This document shows positions 39,933 to 51,308 of a DNA stretch of 64,000 nucleotides, piece after piece. The first letter of the stretch is position 1. The number at the start of each line of letters is the position of its first letter. The DNA lies in contig OZ345360.1 in assembly GCA_977006965.1 (NCBI GenBank), positions 930,001 to 994,000 of the forward strand, read 5' to 3'. Made by a program: the position numbers and the translations under genes. Source of the DNA: Phymatolithon calcareum (taxonomy: Eukaryota > Rhodophyta > Florideophyceae > Hapalidiales). Under the pieces are notes generated by a model. It made no database searches. It saw nothing but the letters and a program-made list of their open reading frames with translations, and had not been told where the DNA came from.

Positions 39933-41915
39933 TTAGTCGGAATCACTGTCAGAGGATTCGTCAGAACTCGAGTCCCCCGAATCAGATCCAGAGTCCTCCG
40001 AGCCACTAGAAGCATAGAGCTCTTCAGATTCGCGATCGAATGAGGATTTTGGAGATGAATCGATAATAGCTGATGACTGGGGCCTCTTCTTAGCTTCATC
40101 TAGACGTTCAAGAAGTCTTTTCTCATCCATTTCAAAGTCTTCAACACGGCTAAACTCCGTTCCGAATTCCGAAGTACGGATCGTTTTGTAGTTGGGAAGA
40201 GCCCAGTCCAAGAAAGCTTCAATGGTTCTCAAGGTCTTCGTATCGAGGACGTTAATGTCGAGTTCAATTTCATCACCGCGGCTCTCATCACTTTCCGTGG
40301 CATCACGAACAATACTCAGGAAAGTTTCAATCTTTGTCGAGGGAAGTCGACGAATTCCTTCCGAAAGACGGCTTTTCTCAGCGAAAGACATTTCTACGTC
40401 TTGGATCAACGCTGCCCGGTCGTAGAAAGTAGCACCTTTCGGCAACGGTGTCCTTGCCTTCAACGCAACACGGCATTTCTTGTAATATTCAAGTTTCCTC
40501 TTCACTTGGCGAATAGTCATGGGCCTAGCTGACACAATAGGACTGGTCGCTTTGGCTTTGGCAACAGGAACCACAGGATCCTTAGCAACAGATTTGGCAG
40601 GCCTTTTTCCCGGAAGAGCAGCAGTACGCTTTTTGGTCGTAAACAAACCACTGTTCGGTTTGCCGAAGCGAGGGAGGGCCGGTTCGACAAAGCGTCCACG
40701 TTTCCCAGAGCCATTCGTCCTCTGCACCGACTGTCTCTTCCTCCTGTTTTCATCCTTAGAGGGAAAAGGAGGTAGATTCTTCCACATAGCTTCAAACTCA
40801 TCAAGAAGATCTTCGGCACAGTTGTACAGCATGTCTCCGACTTTGTTGTACACCATGGCATTGCGAAACACTTGACGAACATCTGCCGCAAAGTCTTCAG
40901 CTTTGAACATCAGCAACGGATTGGTTTCATCGGCACTGAGATACAGAGTTCCCTCCATGTTCTTCTTAACCGTTCCTAGATCCATTGGCTTAGTGATGAC
41001 ATCAAAGTAACGCGGAATTGCCTCGATGGGCCAAAGCTGGGACACAGGTGCAGAGAACGGACCAGCACTCGAATTCTTCAGAAGAATTGAAATGAGCTTC
41101 TTGCAGAACTGATACCGCTTGCACTTGAGTACTCCAACCGGAAGCTTCGAAAGCACCGTTTCACCAGGCATGCCCTTCAGCAGAACACTTGGGGTGCGCG
41201 GCCTGGTGACACGGCGAGAGGCCCTCGTCCTAGACGGGAGATCAGCATGAGTTAAAACGGGTGAAGGGCCAGGTGGGGGAGATGGCGATGGAAGCGGACT
41301 ACCGCAGGTGGTGGTAGCGGTGGGAGCAGGGCTCGCACATGATGCAAACTGTTCAATATCCATCTGAGTCCCGCTGTTACGTCGGCGCAAGACTGCATCC
41401 AAAGTCAAGGACGGGAGATTAGACGTTGACGCTTTGGCATCCGTATCACGACTCTCCGAGGAATCCAACCTGCGGGGCGGACGAGCATCGTTCGTGACGT
41501 CCAAGCTGTCCACGTCAATAGGCTCTGGTGTTGCCGCCTCAATGATAGGACTAAACTTGTCACCCGGGCGTCCAACCGGCTGAGGCGAAGAAGCTACAGC
41601 CCGCTGCAGCTCTGCCTTCCTGAGGTCAATTTCGCGGAGTTTGTTCAACAGCAGTTTGCGACGCTCATCCGCTGCGTTGAAGTTGAGCTTGGACACAAGC
41701 TCAGCGTCGCGGTCGGACTTGGTCATGTCGGCGTTTCTAAACCCGACGGCTACGTCCGGGCTGTATGTGCGCGGAGGGTGGGAGATCCTCGACGAGAAGC
41801 GAGTTCGTTTGCCGACCGCCGGCGTGTGGGCCACCGCCACACGACCTTGTGCGGGAACGTCGTCACTTGCACCGGAGCAGGGGCTTGCAGGAACACCGTC
41901 CCAGTATCCCGCCAT
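39933..41915 (-). CDS. BET-type bromodomain plus NET domain protein
   Basis: Nuclear acetyl-histone reader. From the Met at 41915 the product has 660 residues. There is one bromodomain at about residues 262-382 (KRYQFCKKLISILLKN, FSAPVSQLWPIEAIPRYFDV, TKPMDLGTVKKNM, DVRQVFRNAMVYN with the acetyl-lysine-binding Asn), then a basic region. A NET domain follows at about 508-582 (MSFAEKSRLSEGIRRLPSTK, IELDINVLDTKTLRTIEAF), and the tail is Ser/Asp-rich (SSGSEDSGSDSGDSSSDES), as in plant GTE and animal BRD proteins. The order single bromodomain-NET matches plant GTE rather than animal double-bromodomain BET. The frame stays open to 42194, adding 93 Ser/Pro-rich residues, so the start is uncertain. 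No intron is seen. Confidence 0.88.
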   Translation of the reverse strand: MAGYWDGVPASPCSGASDDVPAQGRVAVAHTPAVGKRTRFSSRISHPPRTYSPDVAVGFRNADMTKSDRDAELVSKLNFNAADERRKLLLNKLREIDLRKAELQRAVASSPQPVGRPGDKFSPIIEAATPEPIDVDSLDVTNDARPPRRLDSSESRDTDAKASTSNLPSLTLDAVLRRRNSGTQMDIEQFASCASPAPTATTTCGSPLPSPSPPPGPSPVLTHADLPSRTRASRRVTRPRTPSVLLKGMPGETVLSKLPVGVLKCKRYQFCKKLISILLKNSSAGPFSAPVSQLWPIEAIPRYFDVITKPMDLGTVKKNMEGTLYLSADETNPLLMFKAEDFAADVRQVFRNAMVYNKVGDMLYNCAEDLLDEFEAMWKNLPPFPSKDENRRKRQSVQRTNGSGKRGRFVEPALPRFGKPNSGLFTTKKRTAALPGKRPAKSVAKDPVVPVAKAKATSPIVSARPMTIRQVKRKLEYYKKCRVALKARTPLPKGATFYDRAALIQDVEMSFAEKSRLSEGIRRLPSTKIETFLSIVRDATESDESRGDEIELDINVLDTKTLRTIEAFLDWALPNYKTIRTSEFGTEFSRVEDFEMDEKRLLERLDEAKKRPQSSAIIDSSPKSSFDRESEELYASSGSEDSGSDSGDSSSDESSDSDSD

Positions 41916-44900
41916 ACGGTTCCGCTGCAATATCGCTGGTGTTTCGGACAGAAAGGTGGAGGGCATGAAGGTGGAGGGCAAGAAAGGGTCCGCGCGGAAT
42001 GGCGGTGTAGTAAAAGTTAATAGGCGAGCATCAACGTGGCTGCTGAGTAAACCATGAAATGGCGAGGACGACGTCGAGCGGGGAAAGGCCGACCGACGAG
42101 AGAGTTTGTAGTGGGTGTCGTGGTGGGTGGAGCTCACCGAGGTGGATAGGTCGCGGAGAATTGATCCGGATATATGAGTGAGCTGGGCGTGCAAAACAGC
42201 ACCGGCCGGCGGCGCTGGGGTGCGAGCGAGAGCTGGCTTGGAGGTCCCAAAATGAAGAAATTAGTGCTGGCTCTGTGAAGCAAAACAGGGTCGAAATTAT
42301 TACGGAAATATTACAGTGCGAAAAGGGAAATTGTGGGCAGGGTCTTGCCTGTGACGGCGGCGTCGGCGAAGACTAGCGCCGCGCCGCTTTTATACGGCGG
42401 GAAGTCGAGCGGAAAAATCAGAGCGCTCCGTACGGCGTGACAGGAATATTGATTGCGTACGTGGAAGTCGAGCAGCGGGGCTTGCGCCTATCAAAACACG
42501 TCTATATGGCGGTCTGTCACGTTCGTATGATGAAACATTTCGCTCATTGACAGCAATCCCTTCGAAAAATATTCGTTTTTTAATCACCGTCACGTGGAGC
42601 TCTTTTGGAATTTGTAAAAGTTGCATGTCGTTTTTTGGCCAGCGCAGCAAAAATGCCCAAATTTTGTGATCGTTTGAGATCCAGCCACCCTGCTGTACCG
42701 CGCCAAAGGTCGAAAAACCCCAGTCTAAATCATCCCGAAATCAAAGTTTTTTGCAGAAAACTTTCACTGTTGGTGAACAATACAGTACAGGCAAGTACTT
42801 TTGAAAACCCAAAATGCTGAACAAACATGAAAGTTTTGTGTTTTTGAAAACTCCATCTAAACCCAAAGCAAATGAGCTTCCGCTCAACGAAACGAAGGTC
42901 CATCTGATGTTCCAACCAAACTCCTCGCGCCGTGTCCGGCCGGGCCTGCCCCGGTCCAAAGATCGGTCCCCAGGGGGAAGCCCGCGTGCTACGTAAATCA
43001 TACTGTAGCGCGCCAAGATTTGCCCACACTCAATATCGATGATCGCCGCCAGTGCAAATTTCATTCACCGCAATCCTACCGCCGCCCAGCCCGCCCGTCC
43101 TCCCTGAACGGTAGTACGGTATCGCTTCGTGACGTTGATGCGGGCGTGAAGAGGGGATTTTGTCGTCGATCCATTGCAAGTTTTCCCACCTTGCCCATAC
43201 GACTCCTCACAACCTGTCCGCGTGGGCTTGGATTCATGGCCCCGTTCTTCGTCACTTCGCACTCGCGAGTGCTTCGGCCTTTAATCTCGCATCCTTCCAC
43301 CCTCCCTTTTGCACCCAGGCGTCACTTGCGCATTAATTCTTCCGGAAAAGGCCTGATTTGCGGCTGTCCCGCCCGTGTTCTCATCGTTGAGCTGTGGCGT
43401 GCTTATGCACGACCCTACCAGAGGCACACACGGCGCTCACAACCACTGTCATCAGCCATCCTCGACCCCGTGTGTAGCCGCCACTGACACTCAAAAAATT
43501 TTCGCCGCCTCGCTGAAAAGAAACGCCCTGTTTTTTCCATTAAGCATCAATGCGATCTTCTCGGACACCTTATTTCCCGGCCGAATGCTAGAAATGCACT
43601 CTCAAGCCATTCAGAGCTATATTGTACAACGTGAACAGGGAGATTGCATCAAGAGCATTTACTCACAGCAACAGGACAACGAAACCGTGACGAAGCGCCC
43701 TTGCGGTGAACAGAGGTTGAAGCTGTATGAGCAATTTGGCATTCGCGCAAGACCTTCCGGTGGCGAGGGTAGAGAATACGCGGGTATGCTCAGAGTGCGA
43801 GGCATGTAGTTTGCAAATCCCTAAAAACACGACGGCTGTCAGGCAGGGAACTGGGACGGACAGAGTCCGGAAAAGCGGGGCACGATGCATTCCCCCATGA
43901 GCTAGGGCCTGCGACCGATCTCTTGAGCAGACAGGATGGGCGGCCCTATCGCAATATGGTAAACTGTTGTGCTTTGCCACGGGGCTGTCTCATATTCTCA
44001 GATATGTATTGCGGAATGCCCCGGGTATGTCTGTTACCATGTGAGTTCGGTTGATATTCGGCGAACGTGCTTTACCTGTGTGGATAAACCAATATCTCAA
44101 CCCTCTGTCGACTTATTGTCTAGTGTGAAGTTGACACAGCAAGAAAGAATTGCTCGTTTGGAAGAAGTCACAATTGCTATTGTAAACCCGGCGGCGTCAA
44201 CCAATTCGCAACACATTACTGGGCAAAAGAGACTCAACTTGTGCATAAGAGAATCGTCACGTCGCAGGCTCTCCCGGGAGCGCGAGACAACGTCCTCCCT
44301 CTCGACAACTTGGCCGTTTTGCATATATCCATTTTCACGTGGATTGGGACTATGCTACAATAATGGCGTCGGCGATGGAGCGCTGCGCACAGACATATTT
44401 AGCACGAGTTTGGTGGGTCCTGTATTCTGTCGCGCGCGGTTGCTACGGAGCGCCGTGTAGCACAATTCCTGGAAGAGACTTAAAGAAAGAGCCGCACATC
44501 CGCGATGATATTCCCGCAGGTGGCTTCACAGCGCTCAGGGTGTGAGCAGGCACCGCAAGGGGAGAGCCGGTCGGAGAGTGAGATGGCAAAGCCATACCAT
44601 TGCCGACAACTCGTGGACGATCGGCGACAAGTTCTCGTACTGCAGTCTGCTTACACAAACAACAGAAGAGATCGCACTGCGACCCAGCGCAACGAATGAC
44701 CGTCGTTTTGTCACGACATCAGGATCGGCGCGATCATCAGTGGTTTTCGACAACATCATCATGATGTTGTCGAAAACAGCCTCCAGCGCAACTGTCGGAT
44801 GATACGACTGTGAGCTTAGTGAACAAGTGTGGAGTTACAACGGCCTATAGTCCTAGGAAGGCAGAGCGCGGCCGATCCCCCCACTGGCTGCAGACCGTAA

Positions 44901-45744
44901 TTTCCCGCCTAGTAGACAGGGCGACCGGCAACGGGCAGCCGGTTGGTGAGCATTTGCAAACGGTTGCGAACCGAAATGCATGCTGGACCCGTTGGCTGCG
45001 GACCCGTTTTCGGATGATCCGGGATCGAGCGGGAGCGTGTGACAATGACTTTTCAAACATATGTCCGTTTTAGTTGTCGCGTCTCCATAACGGCACCCCA
45101 CGACGCTTGGTCGTCACCCAATCACACGCCACAATATGGTCAAAGGTCGATGACCCATCGGACCAGACAGTGTGCTTGGCAGGACCACAAGATCCGTGTG
45201 ACGAGCTTCCACACTCCACGGGGCGCACGGCCCTTTTTTCGTACTCTCCACCGCCCCGACATACGTACTATGATCCGGTGTCGTGGACCACCCCCGATGA
45301 CTTGGGCCGCAACATGCGGTGCAATGGCGGCATATGCCATGCCGCCCTTGCGCCACCCACGAACGAGCGCGCAACTACGTCTTCATTCCATGGTGATGCT
45401 AGGGTATTCGCTACATCGCAACCGCGTTATGTCAACATCATGATCATGATCGCCCGCATGATCATCATGCCCATCACGAGAGGGTTATGTTGGCGACGTC
45501 GGGATCCGATCGACTGGCTCGTACACCCTCTTCCGGAATGTTTTGAAAATGTGTGAACTGCATCAATTTTGGTGGGGTTTTGCACGGAGATCCGGTGCAG
45601 CATCTTCGGATCATAAAGATTTTTTGTGCGAAAAGCACCATTGTTGCGCGCCTTTCATCATCACTGCGCCAGTCCGCGTCCACATCGCACCTGTCCGCCG
45701 CGCGTCGCTTTGTTCAGCCTCTGCAACCGCGACTTTGTAACAGA
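41916..45744. other. 3.8-kb gene-poor region with one palindrome
   Basis: The first 280 bases may still be coding if the bromodomain gene starts at 42194. Beyond that I recognise no gene. A 35-bp perfect palindrome lies at 44743-44777, and TACTGTA/TACAGTA words at about 42783 and 43004. Overlapping open frames at 43020-45556 lack coding character. Confidence 0.4.
44743..44777. repeat. 35-bp perfect palindrome
   Basis: Two 17-base arms (GTTTTCGACAACATCAT and its complement) separated by a single C. No relation in sequence to the other palindromes of the window. Confidence 0.95.
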
Positions 45745-46563
45745 ATGGACGCTCTAACCGCGCTCGTGGCCAAGCACCCTATTTTGGCAGCAGTACTCCT
45801 GCTTCTTCCCGTGCAGCTGTTCTACTTTCTTCTCACGACCTTGCTTCCAACAGCTGCAACACTCGAGCTATGGGACGTGCACTCCCTCGTGTCGGCCATC
45901 TGTTTCAGCATTCTCTACCTCGTTCTGAGCGCCCGTACTCTCCGTCAAATATTGCTCGTGCTGTGCGTGTCACTCTGGGCAACACGTCTGGGTGCATTTC
46001 TCGGTGCGCGTGCGGCGGACGGTTTCGAGGATGTCCGTCTGGCAAAGTTCCGCGCCTCGCGTCGCGGTCATCTGACGTGGATGGTGGCGCAGACCCTTTG
46101 GATCGTGGTCACTCTGCTCCCAGTGTGGGTCGGTGTCAATGCCGTTGACACACATGCGACCACACGAGTGGATATGGCCGGTATCGCGGTGTTCCTGCTC
46201 GGATTTTTGACGGAGTGTGCGGCTGATCGACAGAAGGCCGCTTTTCTAGCGCGACGGAAGCGCGAAGACGGCAAGTATGTTTGTGATGTGGGTCTCTTCA
46301 AATACTCAAGATTCCCGCAGTATTTTGGTGAAATTCTTATCTGGATTGGATTGGCACTGCTGGCATGGTCAGGAACGAAACTAGAATATCGAGTGGTTCT
46401 GCCGCTTAGCCCTTTGTTCATGTACAAGTTACTGAGTGGGGTTTGCATTCCTATTGCCGTGAGAAATGTGAAGAAGAGGACCAATGATGAGGAGTTTCGC
46501 AAGTATATGCAAACAAGCGTTTTGCTACCGTGGCCGAAGAGGAACTCAGGGAACGATTGTTAG
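45745..46563 (+). CDS. DUF1295 / steroid 5-alpha-reductase-like membrane protein
   Basis: 272-residue polytopic membrane protein. Hydrophobic segments include ILAAVLLLLPVQLFYFLLTT, LVSAICFSILYLVLSA, LLVLCVSLWATRLGAFL, TLWIVVTLLPVWVGVNAV and MAGIAVFLLGFLTECAADRQ. The C-terminal half holds the DUF1295 signature: ECAADRQKAAFLARRK, GLFKYSRFPQYFGEILIWIG, then CIPIAVRNVKKRTNDEEFRK. This domain is shared with 3-oxo-5-alpha-steroid 4-dehydrogenases and isoprenylcysteine methyltransferases; the substrate of DUF1295 members is mostly unknown. The ATG at 45745 is chosen because it directly precedes the first membrane helix. An upstream frame to 45553 adds a Ser/Arg-rich stretch that could be an organelle leader if the first Met is used. 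Confidence 0.85.
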   Translation: MDALTALVAKHPILAAVLLLLPVQLFYFLLTTLLPTAATLELWDVHSLVSAICFSILYLVLSARTLRQILLVLCVSLWATRLGAFLGARAADGFEDVRLAKFRASRRGHLTWMVAQTLWIVVTLLPVWVGVNAVDTHATTRVDMAGIAVFLLGFLTECAADRQKAAFLARRKREDGKYVCDVGLFKYSRFPQYFGEILIWIGLALLAWSGTKLEYRVVLPLSPLFMYKLLSGVCIPIAVRNVKKRTNDEEFRKYMQTSVLLPWPKRNSGNDC

Positions 46564-49500
46564 GGGATACAGTAGGGGAGAAACGCTGAGTTATCGATTG
46601 GCAGTTTTTCGCCAAATATAGGTTGGTGTAAGGTGGCGATTTGTGATGCTGAATGGGCGGGACCACCTGACAAGTAGGGGTTGTTAAGTCAAGCAGGAGT
46701 ATGCGGAGTTGCCCTAGCGGACGAGTATAGAAAATATGCTTCCAGTAAGTGATGTAAAATAGTTTTTGCTTGGACATATGTTCGCTTCACCAAAATAATA
46801 CTAGCTCCAGCTGGAAGCCACCAAAAGCCATGTTTTCGCTCATTTTCTAGCAAGTTACGTCGTGGAAGTATTTGTTGCCTTGTTTCTCCAATTTAAAAGC
46901 ACAGGCGTGGCAGGGGACGAAGTACACCTGCATTATTGTTTGCTGCCTCTGCAATTTTCTCCCGAAAGATGAGCAGAAGCACGCAAGAACAAGACTTGCT
47001 GAACAACAGGTTTTACGAGCGACCTAGGTTCAGGGCACGTGCCCATCAAAATAGAGAATCATCTTCTCCTGAGTATCGTGCGAGTCACGCGCAGTCCTGC
47101 GACGGAAAGTTTCTGCGATCTGTCAGAGAACTACAGAGAAGGTGGCGGATTTCGCAAGGAAATATTTCCTGTGTCGCAAAGATTAATCTTTTCTTCAAGT
47201 TTTCCAAAAGCTTATATCCGTATGAGAGGGTCGCCCCTGCAGAGATGCTGTAATGTTCAATGCTTTACAGTGGAACCTCGGCTGATGACTGTTCACCAAC
47301 TGCATCTTGGGTTTGTCTTTCGCAACTATGAAATTGATATGGCAGGTTCGCTTCTCGTTAAATAAGTACACGACACTGTCTCTTCGCAGACAAGCAGGGA
47401 CCTCCCTGGTGAGCAGAGAATGTCGGTCTAAAGCTCTCCATGCCTGGACTAATTCAATGATCTACCAGATTCCTATCGAAACGAAGTGGGCTACTGCACC
47501 AGTGGCACCGATGTGAGTTAAATTCGCCATGTAGGGCTTTGACCATCGTCGCCTGGATTGCCTGCTTTTCCAATCCATCGATCGTATACGTCCTCGTCGA
47601 CTTGATCTTGAGAACCCTGTCCACAGCAACCCCGACTCAGAGAAACTCAGGCTTCATTCGCTCTTCGCTCGTGCTCTCCGACACTATCTGGCCCCCAAGT
47701 GGATCCGTTCATAATCCCTGGCGAACGCGCCTAGCGCTATCATAGCAGGCCGCGCATCCCTTTCTCTCGGACGCCCGTATCCCCTTTGATTGATACGTCC
47801 CGGGGGTGCGATTCAGGGGAACCATAGTCAAGTAGCAAGGCTGTGTTACGATTTCGGCAAGTAGCGCCGTGCCACGCATCTCGCCCCATCACGGAGTCCC
47901 CTGGATATGTGGTTTTCATCCTTGCTAACATGACCGAACGATCTGCATGACTTCGGGTTTGCTCATCATGTTTCACTTTAGATCGAGCAGTTCCTTGTAC
48001 CGTAACTACCAGATTGGTCATGTACAATGCGAGCTTTCCGTTCCGGTTTTTGGCACCATCGGTAGATTGGAATGTGAAACTGTTTAGTTCTTTATCGTAC
48101 TCACAATTGAATCTCGACGTCATGCCACAAGCTCCATCTGCTCTTGACCAGAAACAAATTTTTCCCTTTTTCAATTGGAAATCCGAGTCGCAGCATAGAT
48201 CTTGTGCCAACTAGATGGAGATTACATGAGTTCGTGTGATGGAATGCATAAAAAGATGGTGCCGTACCATTGCGGCGCCTGTTGAGTAGTTGTCTCTTCC
48301 TGTTATGACTAGTGACAATATGCCGACAACACAACACCAACGGTAAGGGTGGCTGAAGACGCCAGCGACTCTCCGCCATTTCCAAATCGCGACGCCTCTG
48401 GGCTTTCGTTTCCTTCTATGAGCGCAGATCTCCCTTCTCGTCGGGCCAGGGGGAAACTGCCCCATAAGCACCGAAACGGTTTCTTCCTTTTCTCCTGCCG
48501 AAAGTGTAATGTAGTTTGAACCTTTCGAGTAAAGAAAGGTGGAGGTTTTCCGCCTCAACTACTTTCGATCGCGAACACCAAGTTCGCCTGCTCGTCCCCT
48601 CGATCACGCAGTGCTTGAAGCTTTCCACTCTCACGCAATCCTACGCGTACTGCTGACTTGCTGTGCAAGCCAGAACGGCGACGTCGCACACACCGTACAT
48701 CAATCTTTCCCTTCGTTACGTGTGTTCGTCCCAAGGTTGACGGCCAAGCCAAGATCGCCTTCCTAAGATGACCCAGACGTCGTTCATCTCCGAATTCATT
48801 CCCTTCTTTTCGTTTTTCAGTTCGTCATTCAGGGTCTCTAGGACGCCAGCGCTGCCTTTGTTGAGCTCTCACAGACCCGTAATGCGTGCCTGATCAATAC
48901 GACAGCAGGAGTTCCCAAAGACAGTTGAGAGTGCTCCATGGACAGCCGCACATCGACTTCTTTTCCGTCAAAGTCACAACTATCGCACCTATAGCTGCGT
49001 GCAAATTTCACCTCTCGTCGAGCTCACTCATTCATAAAACTGGAAAGTGTACTCCTAGTGCGATGTATCCTTTATTCCTTTTGAGGTTTGTTTGTCCTTT
49101 TCGTTGCACTTATTCAGTCTCTCCCGCTTTTCTTTTGCTTTCTCACTCTGTTATTCCGTTCTTTGCGTACGTCGAGCTCCTGTGTGCGTGATTCTCAAGG
49201 CGAGCGTTAAAAGGAAATTTCATCTTTAAAGGTATCGATTGGTCGTGAACGTTTAAATACAGCGTACGGGATCTGAAATCTTCTTCCTCTCGACAGCGGC
49301 CGCCCATGTAGAACGACTTCACCAGCTTTTTACTTCGGCACATACTGATCTATTCAAGAAGAAAGATCTGGTAAACACTCATCCAGAACTGGCGATTCAA
49401 TTCGCTTTCTCCAGTTCATTTTTGTTCTCGCGCCTGAACTGCTGCACACGTCTACGTTGAACTCTTTGGCACAAATGCAGACGGTTCTGGAACGTTTTGC

Positions 49501-50103
49501 TCATGTCCTGGGCCACAAAAAATCCCAAAGAGCAGTGGCCAGAGCAACAGGTCACGCATCAGACGCAAGCCTAGTTTCCGATAACATTGCGGCACTGGAG
49601 GAAACATCTATTCTATAAATTATTCTCTGTCAAACCTGACCGATGTAGTCACATTCCCGGCTTCTCGGCGACCCTAACAAACGGAAAGAACAAGTACAAG
49701 CCCTAGTTGTTCGCCTTTTCAGCATCAACAGCTAGGCTTCTAAGAGCAAGTGTGCATGCCTTGATTAAAAAGAGTGCAGACGAGAAAGAGAGAAAAATTG
49801 CAATTTCGGAGAATACCATGACCCATTTTCTGGTAACAGAAAATCACCAGCGCCCTCCAAAAACATACTAGCCTATCCGTTAATCATAGAAGACCAAGAG
49901 CGGACCTCCAGACCCTGGTGACTGTACCTTTGGGAGTTTTAATTCTGGGAAGTAAAGAGTCCGTCCTGTTTTTGCACGGTACGATCCGAAAGCAAGCGGA
50001 GTACACTTGGCACCATTTTATTGGACAATCAGACCAAAGCCTCCTTGACACTTTTACGAAGCCATGCATTCTTGCTGAGGTTTAGCGCCTGAAAGCCAGC
50101 TAG
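46564..50103. other. 3.5-kb gene-poor region
   Basis: No gene is supported. A minus-strand open frame (47740-48210) is the only stretch with protein-like sequence. It lacks an upstream ATG (it begins at TTG after a TAG) but follows a possible splice acceptor (CTCCATCTAG), so it could be a terminal exon. The rest, including 48700-50000, shows no repeats or coding signal that I can see. Confidence 0.35.
47740..48210 (-). other. Possible terminal exon or eroded coding sequence, unknown
   Basis: 157-codon minus-strand frame, Cys-containing at its start (DLCCDSDFQLKKGKICFW, ACGMTSRFNCEYD) and polar later. No ATG precedes it in frame. It has no recognisable domain, and no upstream exon can be identified. 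Confidence 0.2.
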
Positions 50104-50510
50104 ATGGCGTCCTTCTTTACGTCTGCAGGCGACGACCCTGCGCCATCAGAAGCGGGTCCGAATGGGCAAATGATTGTGTACATGTACGTATTGATCGCGT
50201 CCCTGGCCCTTCTCGCCGTCACCAAGTCCCTCACTAACTTGGCTTGTTTTCCACGGCGTACAGGCGAAGTGTCGGCACGATTGCAGGGGGAAGCATAGCG
50301 GGGGTGTTGGGATTGACGGGTGTATCCGGTTTTTTATTTTACATCGTCGTCTGTGCCGGTGTATCGGGGACACTGTTGCTGAAGACCGGAGCTGAGCCGT
50401 CGAAATACTTCCAGCGCCCGTGGACCGCGGTGTTGCTCTCCGGTGTCTTTGAACGCAGTGCATTACTAAGCTACTTGTTATTCTGGACGTTATTTTTTGC
50501 TTTCCGGTAA
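50104..50510 (+). CDS. EMC6: ER membrane protein complex subunit 6 (EMC6), two exons
   Basis: Core subunit of the ER membrane insertase EMC. CDS = join(50104..50183, 50264..50510), 108 residues (human 110). Exon 1 encodes a polar N-terminus ending NGQMIVY. The 80-bp intron (donor GTACGT, CTAAC at about 50234, acceptor TACAG) separates AT from G of the next codon. Exon 2 gives MRSVGTIAGGSIAGVLGLTG, SGFLFYIVVCAGVSGTLLL, a KYFQRP loop and SALLSYLLFWTLFFAF, three membrane helices as in EMC6. Spacing across the splice junction agrees residue for residue with human EMC6. It converges on a coiled-coil gene only 54 bases away. Confidence 0.88.
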
Positions 50511-50564
50511 AACTTGACCTGCATTAATGCCCAGTTCTATGCTTCGGAAAATCATCGCGACTAT

Positions 50565-51308
50565 CTATAAAACGGAATCTGCACGTGTTCTGCACGTGCG
50601 CTTGAACTCATTAAGAGCGCCAACGGCAACCGCCTCAATCTTGCGCTGCTCCAACACTGGCAGCTGCTCCTGCAGAACAGATTCGGCAGCCGTGAGTTCC
50701 TCGACATCTTCCTCTAGACGTGCTACTTCCGCCCGCACCTCATGCTCGCGCTTATGACCACGTTCCACGCGCGAGAAGAGAGCGTCAAAAAATTCGACAG
50801 TGGGTACCGAATAAAGGTCAATGTCCGCGACACGTACAAAGCAGTCAATCTTTCCCAGTTCCTTCCCCCATGAATGTAGCACCTCCAATCTTGACCCGGT
50901 ACTCTCTCTCTGTGGCTCACGCAATTCGTCGTGTGCACCAGTGGGGACGTTACGAGAGCCGTCGCGAAAGACTATTTTCGCGGAGCTGCGTGCGCCTCTG
51001 CGCATCAACTTCAGCGCACGTGATGCGGCGCTCTCTCCGCGCGTAGCGGCCTGGTGGCCCCAGAGTGCTTTCATGTCCAGCAGTGCCCTTTTCGAGTCAT
51101 CTTCGGAGTCATGGCTATTGGGTTCGTGCCGAGGGCTTACAAGGAGGCCTCGGAACGCACATTCGTCTTTGAGGACGTGTACGAGTAGTGCTTCTTGCGA
51201 GGAGCTGCTGAACAGTTCGGCGACTACGTTGTCCTCGCCGATGTGTCCCGCCCATGCGGCGACTTCCCTTGCATCTGGTGGTGCGACCGGTGCCGCCTGT
51301 GCGGCCAT
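50565..51308 (-). CDS. Coiled-coil protein of unknown function
   Basis: 247 residues starting at an ATG (51308), with an Ala-rich start (MAAQAAPVAPPDAREVAAWA). The middle is polar and basic (ASRALKLMRRGARSSAKIVF). A hydrophobic strand-like segment follows (GKIDCFVRVADIDLYSVPTV), then a coiled coil of about 60 residues (VRAEVARLEEDVEELTAAES, VLQEQLPVLEQRKIEA). I recognise no family. Codon composition and a long Glu/Arg-rich heptad pattern argue for a real gene, as does its tight convergent placement with EMC6. Confidence 0.6.
   Translation of the reverse strand: MAAQAAPVAPPDAREVAAWAGHIGEDNVVAELFSSSSQEALLVHVLKDECAFRGLLVSPRHEPNSHDSEDDSKRALLDMKALWGHQAATRGESAASRALKLMRRGARSSAKIVFRDGSRNVPTGAHDELREPQRESTGSRLEVLHSWGKELGKIDCFVRVADIDLYSVPTVEFFDALFSRVERGHKREHEVRAEVARLEEDVEELTAAESVLQEQLPVLEQRKIEAVAVGALNEFKRTCRTRADSVL

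Noticed and set aside
43020-43487. 155-codon frame in the gap after the bromodomain gene
   Set aside because: Overlapping frames on both strands are equally open and no homology is recognisable.
45420-45480. Repeated ATGATCATGATC words as a palindrome candidate
   Set aside because: Arms are short, low-complexity repeats of ATGATC with mismatches, unlike the long perfect palindromes.
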